A stretch of DNA of 64,000 nt from Anabas testudineus (taxonomy: Eukaryota; Chordata; Actinopteri; Anabantiformes; Anabantidae): NCBI RefSeq assembly GCF_900324465.2, contig NC_046610.1, positions 11,224,484-11,288,483 of the forward strand, given 5' to 3'. Shown piece after piece: positions 12,801-37,461 of the stretch. A model generated the notes under the pieces. The model was not told the DNA's origin. It ran no database searches and saw nothing but the letters and a program-made list of their open reading frames with translations. Made by a program: the position numbers and the translations under genes. Position 1 is the stretch's first letter, and each line of letters begins with the position of its first letter.

Positions 12801-15725
12801 CGAAACCCCCCAGGTCTGTGATGGACGAGATGTTGGACAGAACACCCTGCAGAAAAAAAGAGAGGGAGAAAATATATTTCAGAATGTATTGTAGTCTAAG
12901 TTAGTCATAGTCGCCATAAATCTAAAGTGTACACGCTCCCTCGGACCAAACTTTAATAATGGTAAATTAGAGCTAAAAGGATTATTTAGCAAATTATTTA
13001 GCAGCTATTTTGCTAATAGAATAAATGACTCAATGTGATTGATACCACTTATACACACAGTTTAGTTGTTTTAGATACAGTGAACTTAGAAACATCCATA
13101 GAGTTTGATTATTAGCAGCATCCTATCCTAGAGGTTTGTTCCTGTTTGATTTACCTTTTATCCTTTCATGTCTGCTCAGCTCACCAAGTGTTAACCTGAA
13201 CAGGTGGTAGGTCCCAGTCAGGTGAGACGCTGTTGAATAGGAAGAGGAGGCAGCAATAGCTTGCTGTGAGGCTGCAGTTTTTATCAGTGTTTTTTAGGTT
13301 GATCTTCCCGGCAGCTTTTCTGCCTTTGTTCAATAAATATGTTTGTTAAAAATTCTACTCTTTTGCACTACTCCTTATATGATTTCCATGCCAAGAAACA
13401 TCATCCACCCTTTTAGATGAGGAGGCAGCATGACACTATTCCTCCAACTGTATTTTTTAAATTCAAAAATTACATGAACTCCCTGGTTCCAGCTTCTCAA
13501 ATGCGAGGATTTCCACTTTTGTGTTTTATACTATGTATAAATTCAATGTCTTTGTTGGACAAGACTTTTCAAAAACAGTGATGAGTTTTCTTTCCTACCT
13601 TTTAATATTTTATTGACCAAACTCTTAATTGAGTAATAAATATGATAATCAGCAAATTAATAAATAATGAAAAAGACAGAAGCAAAAATCAAGAAGAAAC
13701 ATCTCAAGCTTCAGATTTTCTTCACTGGAAGTAAAGACACTCTCACTAGACTGTCCGTCCTCTTTTTACACCCCAAGTACTGAGATTACACAACGAATAA
13801 ATCTGTGAAATACATCAGATTCATTCAACCTATTGTTCAGAGTCCCAACGGAAAGCATGACATTCCTTTCTGATTCAGTAAAGCTGCGGCTACCATTTCA
13901 TGCAGACAGAAGTGGTAAATAATTCACTTACGTTATGAATCGTTTGCAGATGTTCATAAGTGAAAACATACACTTAATGAACGCTACTTCTCATCCCACT
14001 GATGTATAAAACTCACCTTTTCACTCCATGCCCACAGCCCGATGCCAAGGAACGCCACTCCAAGGAACTACAGGGAATAAAAAAGAAGAAAGAGACAAGA
14101 CAGCAGGATTATTTTGCTGTGACTGCAACATGTAGTCATCACACAGAAGTAGAGAGAGAAGGAAACCACGGAGATTTTCCTGGCTGTGGTCCATTTACTA
14201 AATATTTCTCATCTCAGACTGCAGAATCGGCAGGGGTCTCCCACAGGAAATGACATCTTTAACCAGTTTAAACGCATTATGTAGATGTAAGCTTCCACCT
14301 ACAGTGCATCAATTCACAACCGAGAAATAAATAGCTTTATTGGCATTTTTATATGAAGAACAGAAAAAGAATGTTCATGTTTTCATTTTTACTGATTAAT
14401 AAATATAAGCAAAGGTAGAGTTTAATGTTTCCAACACCCTGATCAACACATCACTGTTTTGTGCAGAAGCGTCCCTGACTTCTCTGAGCCCAAACTCATG
14501 TCAGATGGAGTGAAAAAGGAAAAGGAAATGTGTTTGAGGTCAGATTAGTCCAGGTTTCAGCTTGTTTTTTGGGAAAACGTCTGGTTCTTTGTGCCAACAA
14601 TGAGAAAGAAAGCAGTAAAAGTAATCAATAAAAATGTATGATTGCTGCTTCAGTTTCTGTGTGCTCACATTTAAATGTAAGAACTACAAATAAAAGACAT
14701 ATGAAAAGAAAAGCATACATTTATTTGTATTTAAGTTCAACTTTAATATATTTTTACTTTACTTTTCAGGTGATTCTACTTTACGCTTTAACTCCACTGT
14801 ATTTCGGAGGGGACTATTGTACCACAGGGTATAGAAACTCCTTTTCAGATTTAAGATTTTACACAAATCTCCTTTCTGGCTCGTTATAGATTCATTTAAT
14901 GTAGTCCGGATTTGCCACAAGCATTTGATATATTTATTTATTTAGGTTTACTTTACTTTAAATTGATAATCCTGGAGCTTGTGGACAACTACTCTATCAA
15001 TCATGACACAGCCATCCTCTCTGTTCAATCTATAAAACATCTAAATCGCAATTTTAGTTCAGGGCATCATAGGAATGTAGCATCTCTTAAAATAGCAATT
15101 TACCTAAACTTAAGAAGAAATATTTTGAGATACAGGATTTTAATGAGCTGTGAGCTGCAGCCATAAAAATTAAAAATAAAGAAAAAGACTCAAAATACTT
15201 ATTACTAATACCTACAGCATTACTAAGGCCAGTTCTTGCTCCTTACATCCAAATACCCTTTTCTAAACCTTATAATACTTCTTCTCCACATTAAGGAAGC
15301 AGGAACCAGAATAGGAGATGTTTGCTCTCGGTCAGTATGGAGGATGATCATAGATCAGTGACTACTCCCAGCTACACAATGCGGTGACATGTTGTCAGAT
15401 GAGGGTACCAGGATGTAAACAAGTCAGTAAAGCCCCTTCATCCCAGCTGCTTAAACACTCATGTCAGACGGGTGTAAAAACAAAAGGCAGCGTGCTGACA
15501 GTGGGAGCAAGTGCGCACGGCAGCAGGGAGCTTATTGTAGGGAGGAGAAATAAAAAATAAAGGCTGACAGACAAACAGAGAGAGAGAGAGAGACAGAGAG
15601 AGATCAACGTGCTGCTGCTGATTAGGCCCGAGCGGCGGACTTACCCAGAATATGATGTTGAAGCCGAAGATGAAATACTTGATGCAGCAGCTCACTTCGT
15701 GAGCCTTGAAATGCTTTCCTGACAT
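9692..15725 (-). CDS. tspan5: Tetraspanin-5
   Basis: Four-pass membrane scaffold of the TspanC8 group, known to bind ADAM10 and regulate its exit from the ER. Coding exons on the minus strand: 15645-15725, 14017-14067, 12700-12846, 12415-12585, 12179-12304, 11165-11212, 10389-10505, then exon 8 from 10310. Through residue 268 (ending VRESW) the product matches human TSPAN5 in length and nearly in sequence. The four membrane helices, the CCG motif and PFSCC of the large loop, and GCVPQFEKW before helix 4 are all present. An in-frame ATG one codon upstream (15728) exists; 15725 is chosen because the family starts MSGKH. The 3' end is ambiguous. Read straight through, the frame adds nine residues and stops at 10218. 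Spliced at 10261-10262 (GTGAGA), it joins in phase to exons 9833-9884 and 9692-9729, which end in a stop. The span given covers that longer form. Confidence 0.93.
12637..12716. repeat. 32-bp tandem duplication at the tspan5 exon 3 / intron 3 boundary
   Basis: Bases 12637-12668 and 12669-12700 are near-identical 32-bp copies sharing AATATTTAGGGAACGTACA. The start of a third, partial copy lies inside exon 3 from 12701. On the minus strand each copy carries the donor GTACGT, so the 5' splice site is duplicated (12698-12699 and 12666-12667). Confidence 0.85.
14735..14840. repeat. Decayed interspersed repeat in tspan5 intron 1
   Basis: The words TTTACTTTACTTTTCAGG and CTTTAACTCCACTGTATTTC resemble the same very common teleost repeat ('taactccactacatttcagagg...attgtac') seen near 6.2 kb, in the opposite orientation. 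It is a family-level recognition from memory; ends are uncertain. Confidence 0.4.
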
Positions 15726-16160
15726 CATCTGGATGGATTTTTGGTTTTTCCTCAAACGCCACCCGTACTGGAAAACACTCACATCTATGGTCCTCTGTGT
15801 GTTTCACAGCTTGGATGCGGAAACACCCTCTTATAATTTTTTTTTTTTTTTTTTTAAAGGCTCTACAACAAACGAGCGGTCACTGCTTCCAGCGTCTTAT
15901 TAGAAACATCTTGCTGTATTTCCGCTGACAAACGGCGCAGCTCATCCGCAGAGCAGCGTTTTTATTCGTCAGTGTCCCTCTAACGACGTCGGTTCATCCC
16001 AGTACGGACCTCCGACAGGTAAAACGATGAAATAATCCCCTGAAGATTAAAACCAGTGGTTTATCTGACCCATAATCTAGACATGGCTGTTGCGTGATTG
16101 ACACGCGTGAGAACCAATCAGTGTCCTCGGTGCCCAAAAGAGGCGGGACTTCCTCCAGGA
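15645..16160 (-). promoter_or_regulatory. tspan5: tspan5 first coding exon and upstream promoter region
   Basis: Upstream of the tspan5 ATG the DNA becomes CpG-rich. It carries a poly(T) run (about 15838-15855), an inverted-CCAAT-type site (ACCAATCAG near 16113-16121) and a GC element (AGGCGGGAC near 16140). No TATA box is evident. This composition fits a broadly expressed CpG promoter; the exact start was not determined. Confidence 0.4.
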
Positions 16161-18700
16161 GAGACGCCTCACATATGAAACAGGGTTTAGTGTGGTGGAG
16201 AATAATTAATTCATCATGGGCTAATGAATATGGCTTTAAATAGACTTTAAAATGAAAGCCTATTAATACCTGTACGTCTATGGAGAGACAATATTTAATA
16301 CACTTAGTTATTACAGAATAAATAAGCAAACTTTAAATGACAGAGAGCCTGAATATTGAAATCAGTCAAACTGGAGAGATTGATTAATTGATTTGAAATT
16401 ACACAAATGTGGTAACGGTAATAAGAAAACATCCTAATAATCTAATCATTTTGAAAGCGTGAAAGATATCATCTAAACGCTATAATATGACAAAAGACAG
16501 GTGCTTGTTACTTTATTAGTGTAGAATAAGAGAGAGAACATGATGATGAAGCCACTGCTAAATATGTGCAAAAGCAGCTTCATTCAACCATATAAGTTAC
16601 AAATTGTTGAATGTCAAACCATTCTTATTTTATAGAACCATGAAATAAGTAAATCAATCTAAGAAACTACGTGATATTTTAAAATGTATTTTTTTTAATG
16701 CAGTGCATGTTGTTGTATGTTGCTTTCATATTCTATCTTATGTTATTTATAATACTTCTATACATTATCTTGCAGCACAGTAGTAGATAAACTGCCTTCT
16801 AAGGATCCTATGATGCACACAACATAAATAAAAAACTTTTTAAGGGAGCATCCTAACTCACCTGCCCACTGTGTCAACATGTACAATATAATTTAAAAAG
16901 CTCAAAGACCGTCTGTGGAGACATGTAGTAGCTCTGTGTGTCATTATATTATATATTATATATTATATTACATATATATTTTCCACTATTCAAATTTAAC
17001 CTCAAGAACTTTGTCTGGTTCAGTTTCTTAGTGCTGAGAAATAAAACTGTGCCCCCTTGTGGTAATACTTGTTGCCTCACCCTTACTGAGTCCAACAATA
17101 CACATAAAGCTATAAAAATGTATGGATAAACACAAAATAAAGTACTAATGTAATATTTTACTACAAATATTTATTTACAAAACAGGATAAATTATCAAAA
17201 TAAATATTCTGTGCGTTGATGTCGTTTTATTTTTGTATTGTCAATGCAAGCAAAAAAAAACAAAACAAAACAAAAAAAAGATTTCCATACACATTTAAGT
17301 CCATAACTCACTGTTGTGAGATCAAAATCACACCTTGTGCCAACACAAATATTGTGATGCATAGGACAGCAATAAACAGACTGCTCTGCTCACACAAATC
17401 AGATGCATAGTACAAATAACCCACTTTATCATAGTCAGATGTACAGTTACATGTAACCGGCAGCAAAATCTGTCAAAACTGTCGAGCACTACAACTACTT
17501 TGTTCACATTGTCAATACTACAATACAGAAATATTACAGTTTACTAATGACCTTATTTTATTCTTAGATTTCCCCTCACATAAACTGCATTTCTGCTGTA
17601 TCATGGTCTGCCGTTTTCCCAGCACATGAATTCTCATGAAGATGCAATAAAAAAAAACTGTTTGTACTAATATTTGGCAATACAAAAGTAGTAATAACAC
17701 AGTAATAAAGTAGTATTTTGGCTGCATTTCACTTACAAAAATACACATTCTTTTGGATTTAACAAAATACTTTGTTGATAACAAAAATTCCACTTAGGAA
17801 TGTCTGTAAAATATCATCACAATCCTTCATTTGACCCCTTATGTGAGAGTTATTTTAGTTACCAGAATCTTCTTTAGTTGGACAAAATAGCTTGAGGCAG
17901 TTTTGATCATCTTTGTCTTTCAGGTTTAGTGTTTTTGCTTTGCAGTACTCAAACATGCTTCCCTTTTACCTCTACATACTGAAACCCTGTTGATTTTTTT
18001 TATTATTCAAATGAACACTCGTAAATTAGAGCTTCAGTTTTACGTCTGAGGCAACACAAGCTAATCAAACTCACTATTTTATGTGCTGTAAGCTACACAT
18101 TTCATTAATTTATTCATGTAATTGATAGTCTATTTTTTTCCTTTTAGAACAAACTGCTTCAAATAATGCAATTAATCATGTCACATTCTCTTATCCTATT
18201 TTGATTTAGACTTTTTACACAGTTTAGTGAGAGCACGAGTAAATACTGAATGTGAAATACTTCACGTTGAAGAACAGTTTAAAAGTGCAGATGTCTGGGT
18301 TCAAGAAATGTGTAATGAAAACCTTTGTGCAATTAAAGGTTGCAGATTAGAAACCATGTTTGGGTAAATAGTAGTCATCATATTATGAAATACTGTGCAT
18401 TTAGCCAAAGGCTTTTAGAACCATTGTACAAAAAAATAATAAATTTTCACTGAATTGTCAATCATGTTTTTAAAAATCTGGTTTCAAATTCAGCTTTGTT
18501 TGAATTTTGGCAAATACCAAAGGGCACCTATTCATTAAATACTATGTGAATAATATGATTTTCCTAGGAAAATAACTACATATTACATTGTTAGTTTTCA
18601 ATATGTATACACAGGAATATATTAAACACATTTCTCATGTAACAATCACAGTGGCATGCTGGAAGTAAAACACAGCACACCTATAAGAGAAAGAAGCCTT
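16161..18700. other. Intergenic region between tspan5 promoter and acer2 3' end
   Basis: AT-rich sequence with no convincing exon on either strand. The longest open frames are short, low in complexity and show no family motif. Several AATAAA-like signals on the minus strand (for example near 17170) could be alternative acer2 polyadenylation sites. Confidence 0.45.
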
Positions 18701-18727
18701 CTGTGTTTTTAACGTTCGTCATAAATA

Positions 18728-18733
18728 TTTATT
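18728..18733 (-). terminator. acer2: Probable acer2 polyadenylation signal
   Basis: AATAAA on the minus strand about 600 bases after the acer2 stop codon, giving a plausible 3' UTR length. Another AATAAA lies nearer, around 18962, so alternative use is possible. Confidence 0.4.
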
Positions 18734-19338
18734 TTACATTTCAACATGGAGGGCAGGTCTAACAGCATCAATGCATTATAAATTAAATTTAAAACACATA
18801 AGGCTTTGTGTGAATTACCTTCTCGTAACACTTTGGCGACACAAACCAGCTCGGGGATTCTTTGAGTTTTAATGTATTATGCATTAATCACAGTTAACGA
18901 ACCCAGTGGCTGGCTGCACCTGTGAGATGCTATATTTCTATTTTTAAAGGCAGAATAATCCTTTATTATGAGGTTTTCTGAGTTGCTATAAAACGTACAA
19001 AATACTAATACTTTCATTCTGAAGGAGATCTTCAGGAGAGAGCGTGATCTCACATGCAAAGCCTGAGAATGTGTTTTGAACACTGTGACGGTTTCTTGGC
19101 TTTGATACTGTGTTATGTGAAATGTCACCCTGCGTGGTGAGTTGCATAAATAGTGTTGTCAAGCGAAGACCAGACCAAGGCAGCAAATTGGAAAATATAT
19201 CACCTATTGCCTACACCGTGCAGCCTGAAGAGCACCAGTGGATGCAACCTGACCCACACATGTCGTGGTGGAAATATCTCTTCTTCATGTTGTTCGGACA
19301 CATCCTGTTTTAGAGTGTAGCAGCAGACTCACGGCACT

Positions 19339-27650
<8,312 letters not shown>

Positions 27651-28582
27651 GTCTGGACTTGTTCCGTCGGATGGACGGTGTAAAGCGGACAACACTGCAC
27701 CGTCAGCTCTGAGATTAAAAAGAACAAAAACAACAGCAGCAGAGAAAAGTCACAATCTAGCGCCTCATCGGTCAAACGCTAAATGTTAAAGCTTAACACC
27801 TGATGTGCACTGCACACCAGACTAAGTGGTGAACTACAGCAGTCCTCGTCGCTGAGCTGCATTTTAAGAGTCAGTCCTCAAAGGCTCCTGCTCGTCGTGA
27901 CGCTCCGTCCTGAACAATGACAGCTGCTCCATCTGGGGCCAAAGAGCAAACGTGCTGCAAGAGGACTCACGCCGACCTACTTCCTCCTTCGCTTTCGGGT
28001 CCGGAACTACTATCCTAAAAAATTATCTCACGTAGTCTAAATGTTAACCATTAAACCAATAAAAGAGGGGAATAGTTTAGTATATATTTTAGAATGTAAA
28101 ACATGCAAATATTATACGTTTATGCGTTTAAAAGAAAACTTTAACTATCTTAGCAGATGCTTTAGTCTACCGATTACTGGTCAGCTCTCATCTTCAAGAG
28201 TCTCTGTCCTGTTTGTTTTCTAACCATTCCTGCACTGACACCTTCTGATTGGCTGAATCCAAGCAGGACAGTGGCCCTCAAGGGCCCCAATTGGCTGCCT
28301 GGTCTGCAGTAAGTAGGCTATGTGCACTTAAGGTTCAAATGTACTTTTCTAGACTTGATGTGGAACCAAAGTACTGTAACTTGTTGTAGATTAAACTTAA
28401 AATTAAGAGAAAATAAACCCCTTCGTACAGAACTTGAATAAATGTATCTTTCAAGTTATCTGCTCAGTTTTCCAGGTCATCTTCTCAGATTAAGATAAGT
28501 AGGCCCATATTTAAGTACTACTCAAATACTCTATGGTGAGTATTTCCCTGTTAAAGCATTTATCCTCCAGATTATATATAAA

Positions 28583-28617
<35 letters not shown>

Positions 28618-29950
28618 AGATAGATAGAGATAGATATATATATATAGATATATAGATATTGTACGTTGTAGTGTACATTACTGTGAACTCTACATGCACA
28701 TTATAGATTTAGGTAAAATAAAAAATTTACTGTATCGACCATTTCTGATTTATTGTTTGAGCCACGTATCATTAAGAACCAACATTTGATAGTTCCAGGT
28801 GGGGCATTAGCTATTTTTCTCTGTTTCAACATGAGCAGGTCTATTTTTCAGACTACTGCTGCTGCAGCATGAGCATTGTAAAGACACCACCTAACAACTT
28901 ACAGCAAATTTATATGGAAATTCACATGACATCCCTGACAGAACCCACTCCACGTAATTTGTTCCTATATTTAAATAAAGACAATACTTGCACACTTACC
29001 AGATTTAGAATTATTGGGGACTGTGCTTTTACATTATGGTAATATTAATTTTACTTGAATAAAATGGAAGCAGCTGTTTGCATCATCTGTTTTTTTACAC
29101 TCGGTAACAGTAAAGTTAATAAGGGCTTGAAGGTTGAAGTAGGATGATATTTATCTTCAAACTATTCTACTGTTTTTTATTACTCTTTGGCACCCTCTAG
29201 TTGAAGCATGCTCAACAATGCCTTCTTTTTGCCGATACAATAACACATCCATGGTTACAAATATTAAATTATAGAAATAGTTTTGCAATAGACTGAATTT
29301 ATTATTAATCTTGTTTTCAACTTTAGGATCAGTTTTTAATTTACCTGGCAATACAATATTTTTAAGTGCCATGGTGGACTGTAGCTGAAACAGATTGTTG
29401 CATTACCATATCCCCACATTCAACTTGTAGCCTTGATCATTATTTAAGTTATTCTGTCATCACTTTGTATTGCACTGCATACATCTCTGACTATTTACAT
29501 CTTTTATCTATTCTTAGATTCTGGTTGTGGTTTATTCCTTTCCTTGAGCAGCTGTGAAAAGGCAAATTAAATTTAAAACGCGGATGCCTATTTCTGTGTG
29601 AACGCTAAAGTGATAAACTTTTAATTAGGTAGTTAGAAATGAGTTGCAACAATGTACAACGTACATTATATATTTGTATAGTACAATATTGGATTTTTAA
29701 TACTGCAAGCACACGTGTACACATGTGTAACTTTCCCACAGAGGTCACAAGATAAATCTGAGGGGCCGAGAGATGGTTAATGGAAAATAAAATAGTTTTG
29801 AAACACACAGTAATTCTTATATTTCAGTAAAATAGGATAATTTCACCACTTTACTACTAATTTGCTTAATAACACACCGCTATTTGATGAGAAAAGTGCA
29901 GAGAGGCAGTTATCGCGAGAACTTGTCGGGTCTATGTGAGACCACGAAGC
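27651..29950. other. acer2 upstream region and intergenic DNA to rps6
   Basis: The first 350 bases are the GC-rich acer2 5' flank. The remainder is AT-rich intergenic DNA with a palindromic TATC/TAGA microsatellite (28584-28640). No exon was recognised; the open frames here are short and without motifs. Confidence 0.45.
28584..28640. repeat. Palindromic (TATC)n(TAGA)n microsatellite
   Basis: About eight TATC units are followed directly by GATA/TAGA units of opposite sense and then alternating TA, so the run can fold back on itself. Confidence 0.85.
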
Positions 29951-29970
29951 GGATATCCGCTCTCTTTTCC
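29911..29970 (+). promoter_or_regulatory. rps6: rps6 core promoter with TOP start and TATCGCGAGA motif
   Basis: The polypyrimidine stretch CTCTCTTTTCC (29960-29970), followed by GTGGCG, is nearly the same as the 5' end of human RPS6 mRNA (a 5' TOP message), so transcription should start at about 29960-29962. Such mRNAs are translationally controlled by mTOR/LARP1. Forty bases upstream is TATCGCGAGA (29911-29920), one base from the TCTCGCGAGA element bound by BANP in vertebrate housekeeping promoters. Confidence 0.7.
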
Positions 29971-30002
29971 GTGGCGGACCGTCACAGGGTCGGTTTGGCA
30001 AA

Positions 30003-33782
<3,780 letters not shown>

Positions 33783-33793
33783 AATCAAAATCA

Positions 33794-33799
33794 AATAAA
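33794..33799 (+). terminator. rps6: rps6 polyadenylation signal
   Basis: AATAAA lies about 12 bases after the rps6 stop codon, giving the very short 3' UTR typical of ribosomal protein genes. Confidence 0.85.
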
Positions 33800-34079
33800 G
33801 TAATGTTTTGCTGAAACGTCTGTGTAATGTAATTTATTCTCACTCTTCAGTAGCTGGAAACCAGAGCATAGACTGAATATGTAATGTAGGGTTGCAGGTT
33901 TTAGAGATGACTTCTTAGGCGGTTGTCAAAAATGGAATTATTACAAGCAAATGTGGTAGTGAGTTATCTAAATGCAGAAATGTGTAGTAGTAACTGGAGA
34001 AAGTGTTGTAGGCTAAAATAATTTTGTATGGATGCACTTAAAATAGTGAAATTTGCTATACTCTATTTAAAATGGCACT

Positions 34080-34225
34080 CAGGGTGTCAGCTCAGTCTAT
34101 AAACCCCAGAATTTCTGATTTGATTCCTGGCCCCTACCGGCTATGTCTGTCTTTGGAAAAGAAACAAACCCCCCAGTAGCACCATCTACTGCAGCTGTCC
34201 AATTTCCCCAAGGGATCAAGTATAT
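34080..34225 (+). repeat. Decayed tRNA-derived SINE
   Basis: The sequence runs GTCAGCTCAGT (A-box-like), then GATTTGATTCCTGGCCCC (B-box-like), then a tail with GAAACAAACCCCCCAGTAGC. This matches the order in a common fish SINE ('tggctcagtgg...ggttcgatccctggcccc...gacactgaacccc'). It lies between the convergent rps6 and perilipin genes. Confidence 0.55.
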
Positions 34226-34524
34226 TAACCTGTCAGTTGAAAAACTCAATCTTATATAGTTTAAAGCTGCAGAGAAACTAAAAAAAACTTAGGGTTGTGT
34301 CCAAATATGGAATCTGGTGAACATCTGAACTCATACTGCATGAAAGTTAACTGGGAGGTGCTTTATGAATAATGTGTGCCACTGCTACAAGCCGTTTCCC
34401 CAGCTTTGACTCTTACAATAGTCCAAAATTACTGTGATGCTTTAGTGTGTAAATGCTGTTTGTACCAAATCATCACCAACTGCCAGAATCAGAACAAGGA
34501 GATTAAGTTCATGAATGTTCAACT

Positions 34525-34530
34525 TTTATT
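34525..34530 (-). terminator. plin2: Probable perilipin gene polyadenylation signal
   Basis: AATAAA on the minus strand about 190 bases beyond the perilipin stop codon; the only good signal before the SINE. Confidence 0.5.
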
Positions 34531-34719
34531 TTACACCAATACTCTGAATATTCACCACTTGCTGAAATCTGTATCACAAATTAAAGTACACAAACAAGTA
34601 TATCAAATAGTTACTATCTCAAGTCATATCCCTTAACAGAACACCAATTATCAGACATCTGTGCAGACTGGAATCCAAATTGAGCACAAACATTTAGCAA
34701 ATAGTTACAGCAGTCTGCA

Positions 34720-36872
34720 TCAACGGCGCACATATCCTCTAACTGTACACCCATTCTCAAACGCTGCCATCTTTGTAGGCCTCAGTCGGCAGGTAGGAAA
34801 CCCCTGTGGGTGGACCTCAACCACATCCTTGTATGATGAAGAATCAGCTGTACTCAGTTGACTTCTGACTTGGCCTGAGTGGTTTTGATTAGACGGTGGG
34901 CAGCTCAAGGTGTACATCTGGGAGATAAAGAAAAACGCAGACACAACCCGATGTTGCAGATACTGAGGCAAACCCTGGATGCTCCAGACCAAGGTCAAAC
35001 AGGTAGTCTGCAGGTCTGGAACCAGAGATGATGACCGGGACAAAATCGCCAAAACCTGTTGATCAAAGGGCAAAATGTAGTTTGACCAAAGCTGGATATA
35101 TTAAAGAACGAACTGAGGAAATTAAGTGTCAAAGGAAATAAATTTAATTAAATTATATATTTTAACTGTTCCAATTTCAGGGTCCCGATAATGCTGTATG
35201 CTACTGCTGTCAGCCAAGAAACAGACCCACACTAAAATGTAGAGTTTCCATTTTGTTCAGATTATTCAAACTAAGGAATGTTAATTAATGATATTTAGAG
35301 GTAAAGTGTTACCTGTGAGAGTTTTTTCCCCCCATTTTCACTCTTCATGCTGCACTAAGCTAAATGGCTTTAATCTACAGCTAACAGAGTGTTTTCACTC
35401 TTTTCATGCAGCTCTTAGCAAGTAAGTGATCAAGCTTATTCCTGACAGTGTCAAACAACTCCCATAAACTGTACTCACAGCACACCTGAACAGACTGCAT
35501 CTTGGCCCAAACCATGTGGTAACTTCTTCGACACAGTTTGGCGGCGAGTGAAACGAGTCGCACGGGGCAACTTCTGACCGTAGCAACCTCAAAGCCAACC
35601 ACGTGGGCTGCTGCTTCTGCAAAGTCAGGAGAGGATATTTTAAAGGCTTTAAAGTACACTGGCTCAGAAATGGTGTTTCACACCAATATATACAGTAAAT
35701 ACCTTTATCTTCTTCAGTGGGAGGAAGAACCTGGTCCACCAAGGCCTCAGACATGTTCAGTGCAGAGTCCAGTCCCACACTGGCCACACTGATGGCTCTC
35801 TTCACAAGCGACCGCTCAGTCCCATCATCGACCTGCTGCACCCTCTCCATCACCCATGCGACCGAGTGCTGTACACAGCCCACGGTTCCATTGGCTGCAA
35901 TGCCGACAGCATCCTGGAGCTCGTGCATCTTGTTCTTGGCAGTAACAACAACCTGGGTACAAATAGATTTAAGGTGAGCCGTGAAATGTTGGGGGGGGGG
36001 GGGATTTTTAGGATTGAAGAGGGAATGAAAGGTTCACCTGCTCTGGGGGCGCATGAAGCACAGGAAATGTAGTCTCAAGCCAGTCCAGACTCCTACATGC
36101 GACATCATTCGCAATGGAAACTAGGAGAGTAAAGACAGAGGAGTAATTACTAAAAAGATCTCAGCACTACTATAACAAGCCTGTTGTCATTTAGCATAAT
36201 TAGTCAGCCAGTAACTCATTCTTTAGGAATACATGCTAAAAATGAGCTGGTACAAAAACTGCATTTATTCATTGCCCACTGCCATCCTGACTTTCTCCAT
36301 CCTTCAGGGATTAATAGAGTTCATCTCATCTTTGAAGGCAGCAGAGCAGTTTGCAGTACAGTACAGTCAGTACTCACTCTGAGGCTCCAGCTTGACCATC
36401 ACAGGTGAAACTCTGTGGCAGGCAGCTGAGCCCAAAGCTGTCACTTTGTTCTCCAGCACCTCGCACACAGACTTCAGGCTGGGGTGATTGCATTTAGTGT
36501 CGGCGTACAGGACTAAAAGCTTGCTACAAGCCGAGTGAACCACGGGCAGCTGGGCCAGTCTGGCAACTGCACTCGGTCCCTTCTGTGAGGAAAAAAGACC
36601 GAAGGACAAAAAAATAAAGCTGAAGTGCTGAAACACGTGGTTGAGTTCTCTGACGCTTGGACCCACAATTCATGATTTAAAGTTCCTCCACCCATACTAA
36701 TGCGCACACATAAATAAAAGTGTCAAAAGTTGAACGTTTATCAAATCCTCTGGGATAATTTAACAAACTACTTGGCGAGTTTTAATGAGTTCAGGCAGGA
36801 TTTCGTTTGGATACAGGTAAAGACTCACTTCCCCTGGATTGTACTACTCACCTGGTTGTTGTTCGTCGGCAT
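34720..36872 (-). CDS. plin2: Perilipin family lipid-droplet coat protein (plin2-like)
   Basis: Coats lipid droplets and limits lipolysis. Coding exons on the minus strand: 36852-36872, 36378-36582, 36038-36120, 35703-35952, 35486-35616, a probable micro-exon 35313-35354, and 34720-35055; about 355 residues. The PAT domain is clear (AVARLAQLPVVHSACSKL, then NHPSLKSVCEVLE and KLEPQISIANDVACRSLDWLE). A middle amphipathic-repeat region reads AKNKMHELQDAVGIAANGTV. LPPTEED marks the end of that region as in PLIN2/PLIN3, and LQTTCLTLVWSIQGLPQYLQ matches PLIN2 [20 protein letters not shown]. About 50 residues found between these last blocks in human PLIN2, and its C-terminal LNWLVGPFYPQL, are absent, so the four-helix bundle is shortened. 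Position beside rps6 and acer2 supports plin2; the teleost-specific plin6 is an alternative. Confidence 0.8.
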
Positions 36873-37083
36873 GTTTCGGACACTTCAATAGAAGAGGAAA
36901 ACGTCTTAACAGAGTCAACAATTCAAAACTTGAAATCACCTGTATGTTTTTGTCGGCTTAAAACTCAGCACTCACCCTGCAAAACGCTGGTTCATGGGGA
37001 AAGTTTTGCTCACATTGCGTGACGCACACGTCAATTAGCGCTCACCTGCGCGTCTAAATGCTGCCGAGCGGGTCCCCGCGTGT

Positions 37084-37093
37084 TCTCGCGAGA
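37084..37093. promoter_or_regulatory. TCTCGCGAGA promoter element upstream of the perilipin gene
   Basis: A perfect palindromic TCTCGCGAGA lies about 210 bases upstream of the perilipin ATG in a short CpG-rich stretch. This element is known to be bound by BANP and to activate housekeeping promoters. Confidence 0.55.
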
Positions 37094-37123
37094 TGTCGCA
37101 CGGAGCTGATCAGCTGATGACCC

Positions 37124-37178
<55 letters not shown>
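37124..37178. repeat. (AATC)n tetranucleotide microsatellite
   Basis: About 13 perfect AATC units between the perilipin promoter and the tRNA-Ser gene. Confidence 0.9.
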
Positions 37179-37461
37179 TGTGAGTGACGGTGACACCAGT
37201 TCTGGTTTAATTGATCTACTACACTGTCTGAAACAGTGATTAACACGCTCGAAATTAATTACAATTAATGAATGCTCCTCTACATAATGAATTGGTACCA
37301 GGTTCAATAGCCATTTGTCAGAAAAAGCCAGAATTATTCTTAAATAACGCATCAGTTCTGCCTATTATGTTGTTAAATAGGCTACTTTCTCACACCAGGT
37401 GTGACCCAGGTACCTCTTCAGGTGACTGGACTGACTGATCCAGGTGATCAAAGCAGGAAAC

